Below are positions 63,335 through 64,000 of a stretch of DNA of 64,000 nt, piece by piece. The position numbers and the translations under genes were made by a program. Source of the stretch: Amycolatopsis jejuensis (GTDB lineage: Bacteria; Actinomycetota; Actinomycetes; Mycobacteriales; Pseudonocardiaceae); NCBI RefSeq assembly GCF_000717335.1, contig NZ_JNYZ01000015.1, forward strand, positions 124,001 to 188,000. Reading direction: 5' to 3'. Numbering within the stretch: the stretch's first letter is position 1; the number at the start of each line of letters is the position of its first letter. The notes below the pieces were generated by a model, which saw nothing but the letters and a program-made list of their open reading frames with translations, had not been told where the DNA came from and made no database searches.

Positions 63335-64000
63335 GTGCAGCGAATCGAAGCCAAAACCCTGCTCCCCGGCGCAGGTGAACCGGTGACCGACGGCGTCGTC
63401 GTGCTCGACGGCCCGTCGATCACCTACGCCGGGCCCGCAGCGGAGGCTCCGGCCACCCCCGGTGCAGAAGTCAGCCAGGCCCCGGCGGTCATGCCGGGGA
63501 TGTGGGATTGCCACGGCCACATACTGGGCACCGCGAAGTTCAGCGGCGCAGAGCTCGGTTTCACGCACATGTCCGTGCGCGGTGCCCGTGCGGTGGGCGA
63601 CCTCCGGGTTGCCCTGGACGCCGGCGTCACGTCGGTGCGCGAGGTCGGCGGCATCGGCATCTTTCTCGCCGGTGCCGTCGCCGACGGGTCGATCGCCGGT
63701 CCGTGGCTCCACGCCGCCGGCGCGGTGCTCAGCACCACCGGCGGCCACGGTGACTTCCACGAGCTGCCGCTGGAATGGCTGCACTCCCTCACCGAACGCG
63801 GCGTGGAACTGCGCATCTGCGACGGCCCGCAGGAATGCGTGCGAGCCGTGCGCGAGCAGCTGCGCCGGGAAGCGAAAGTCATCAAGGTGTGCACCTCGGG
63901 CGGGATCATCTCCAAAGTGGACGATCCCGAGCACCAGCAGTTCCGGACCGACGAACTCGCCGCCATCGTGGAGGTCGCCGGGATGGCAGGGCGCATCGTC
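63335..64000 (+). CDS. Amidohydrolase (imidazolonepropionase-like), 3' end cut by window
   Basis: The first 222 residues are visible. There is an N-terminal composite beta-sandwich, then the metal site VMPGMWDCHGHILG (H-x-H), ARAVGDLRVALDAGVTSVRE, and the lysine-containing AKVIKVCTSGGIISKVDDPE. This is the layout of metal-dependent amidohydrolases that act on cyclic or linear amides. GTG 63335 behind AGGAAGG was chosen over GTG 63329, which would overlap the ribosome site. It directly follows hyuB and belongs to the same operon. Confidence 0.88.
   Translation, partial: MQRIEAKTLLPGAGEPVTDGVVVLDGPSITYAGPAAEAPATPGAEVSQAPAVMPGMWDCHGHILGTAKFSGAELGFTHMSVRGARAVGDLRVALDAGVTSVREVGGIGIFLAGAVADGSIAGPWLHAAGAVLSTTGGHGDFHELPLEWLHSLTERGVELRICDGPQECVRAVREQLRREAKVIKVCTSGGIISKVDDPEHQQFRTDELAAIVEVAGMAGRIV

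Noticed and set aside
1..64000. tRNA, rRNA or CRISPR features
   Set aside because: No cloverleaf-like sequence with a CCA-proximal T-loop signature and no regularly spaced short repeats were noticed by eye; a dedicated scan was not possible here.

Overview
The window reads as high-GC actinobacterial chromosome: G/C-rich third codon positions, frequent GTG and TTG starts behind AAGGAG-type ribosome sites, GTGA/ATGA gene overlaps, and IS481/IS110-type transposase remnants. Gene content suggests an environmental Pseudonocardiales-like actinomycete (an inference, not proven). I saw no rRNA, tRNA or CRISPR array.

Layout. (1) 1-6.35 kb: the start of a hydantoinase A gene divergent from a LysR regulator, then a PucR regulator divergent from a four-gene operon (HsaA-like flavin monooxygenase, NTF2-like protein, cupin, flavin reductase). 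(2) 6.35-20.7 kb: mostly decayed DNA. It holds pseudogenes (DUF4037, TetR, prolyl oligopeptidase, S9, chimeric M3 peptidase, SurE, HEAT, FAD monooxygenase) and IS481/IS5 remnants. Among them are a few intact genes: TMEM175-like channel, DUF6790 protein, MarR, a secreted trypsin-like protease, a YheO/DauR-type regulator and an antitoxin/Doc pair. (3) 20.8-28.9 kb: an alcohol-to-acyl-CoA module (aldehyde dehydrogenase, AcoR-like regulator, zinc alcohol dehydrogenase, two-component pair, acyl-CoA ligase). Three genes here have a CACACCCG-RA-YGGGTGTG-like palindrome upstream.

(4) 29-63.3 kb: a large catabolic supercluster. It encodes a linalool dehydratase/isomerase-like protein, a FAD hydroxylase, a GntR/FCD regulator, two paralogous CocE/NonD hydrolases, an extradiol-type dioxygenase, a three-subunit molybdenum hydroxylase with CoxG, a malate/lactate dehydrogenase-type oxidoreductase, a flavin reductase with its own RibBA, cupins, RidA and an FAH-family hydrolase. 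Further on are SDRs, DUF1330, a class V aminotransferase-fold enzyme, an amine oxidase, an HsaA-like monooxygenase, a 3-hydroxyisobutyrate dehydrogenase-like enzyme, HyuAB and an amidohydrolase (cut by the window end).

The main discovery candidate is regulatory. The palindrome TTTGATCAAA, or a one-base variant, occurs about 13 times in intergenic DNA between 29.09 and 57.35 kb, and I found no intergenic copy elsewhere in the window. Several copies sit at a fixed place, starting about 10 nt after a recognisable -10 box. They cluster in front of the GntR gene itself. I infer that this GntR/FCD protein controls a dispersed catabolic regulon. The enzymes (Mo-hydroxylase, FMNH2 monooxygenase with dedicated flavin supply, RidA, FAH, amidase/hydantoinase steps, amine oxidase) suit breakdown of a nitrogen-containing cyclic compound, but the substrate cannot be read from sequence.
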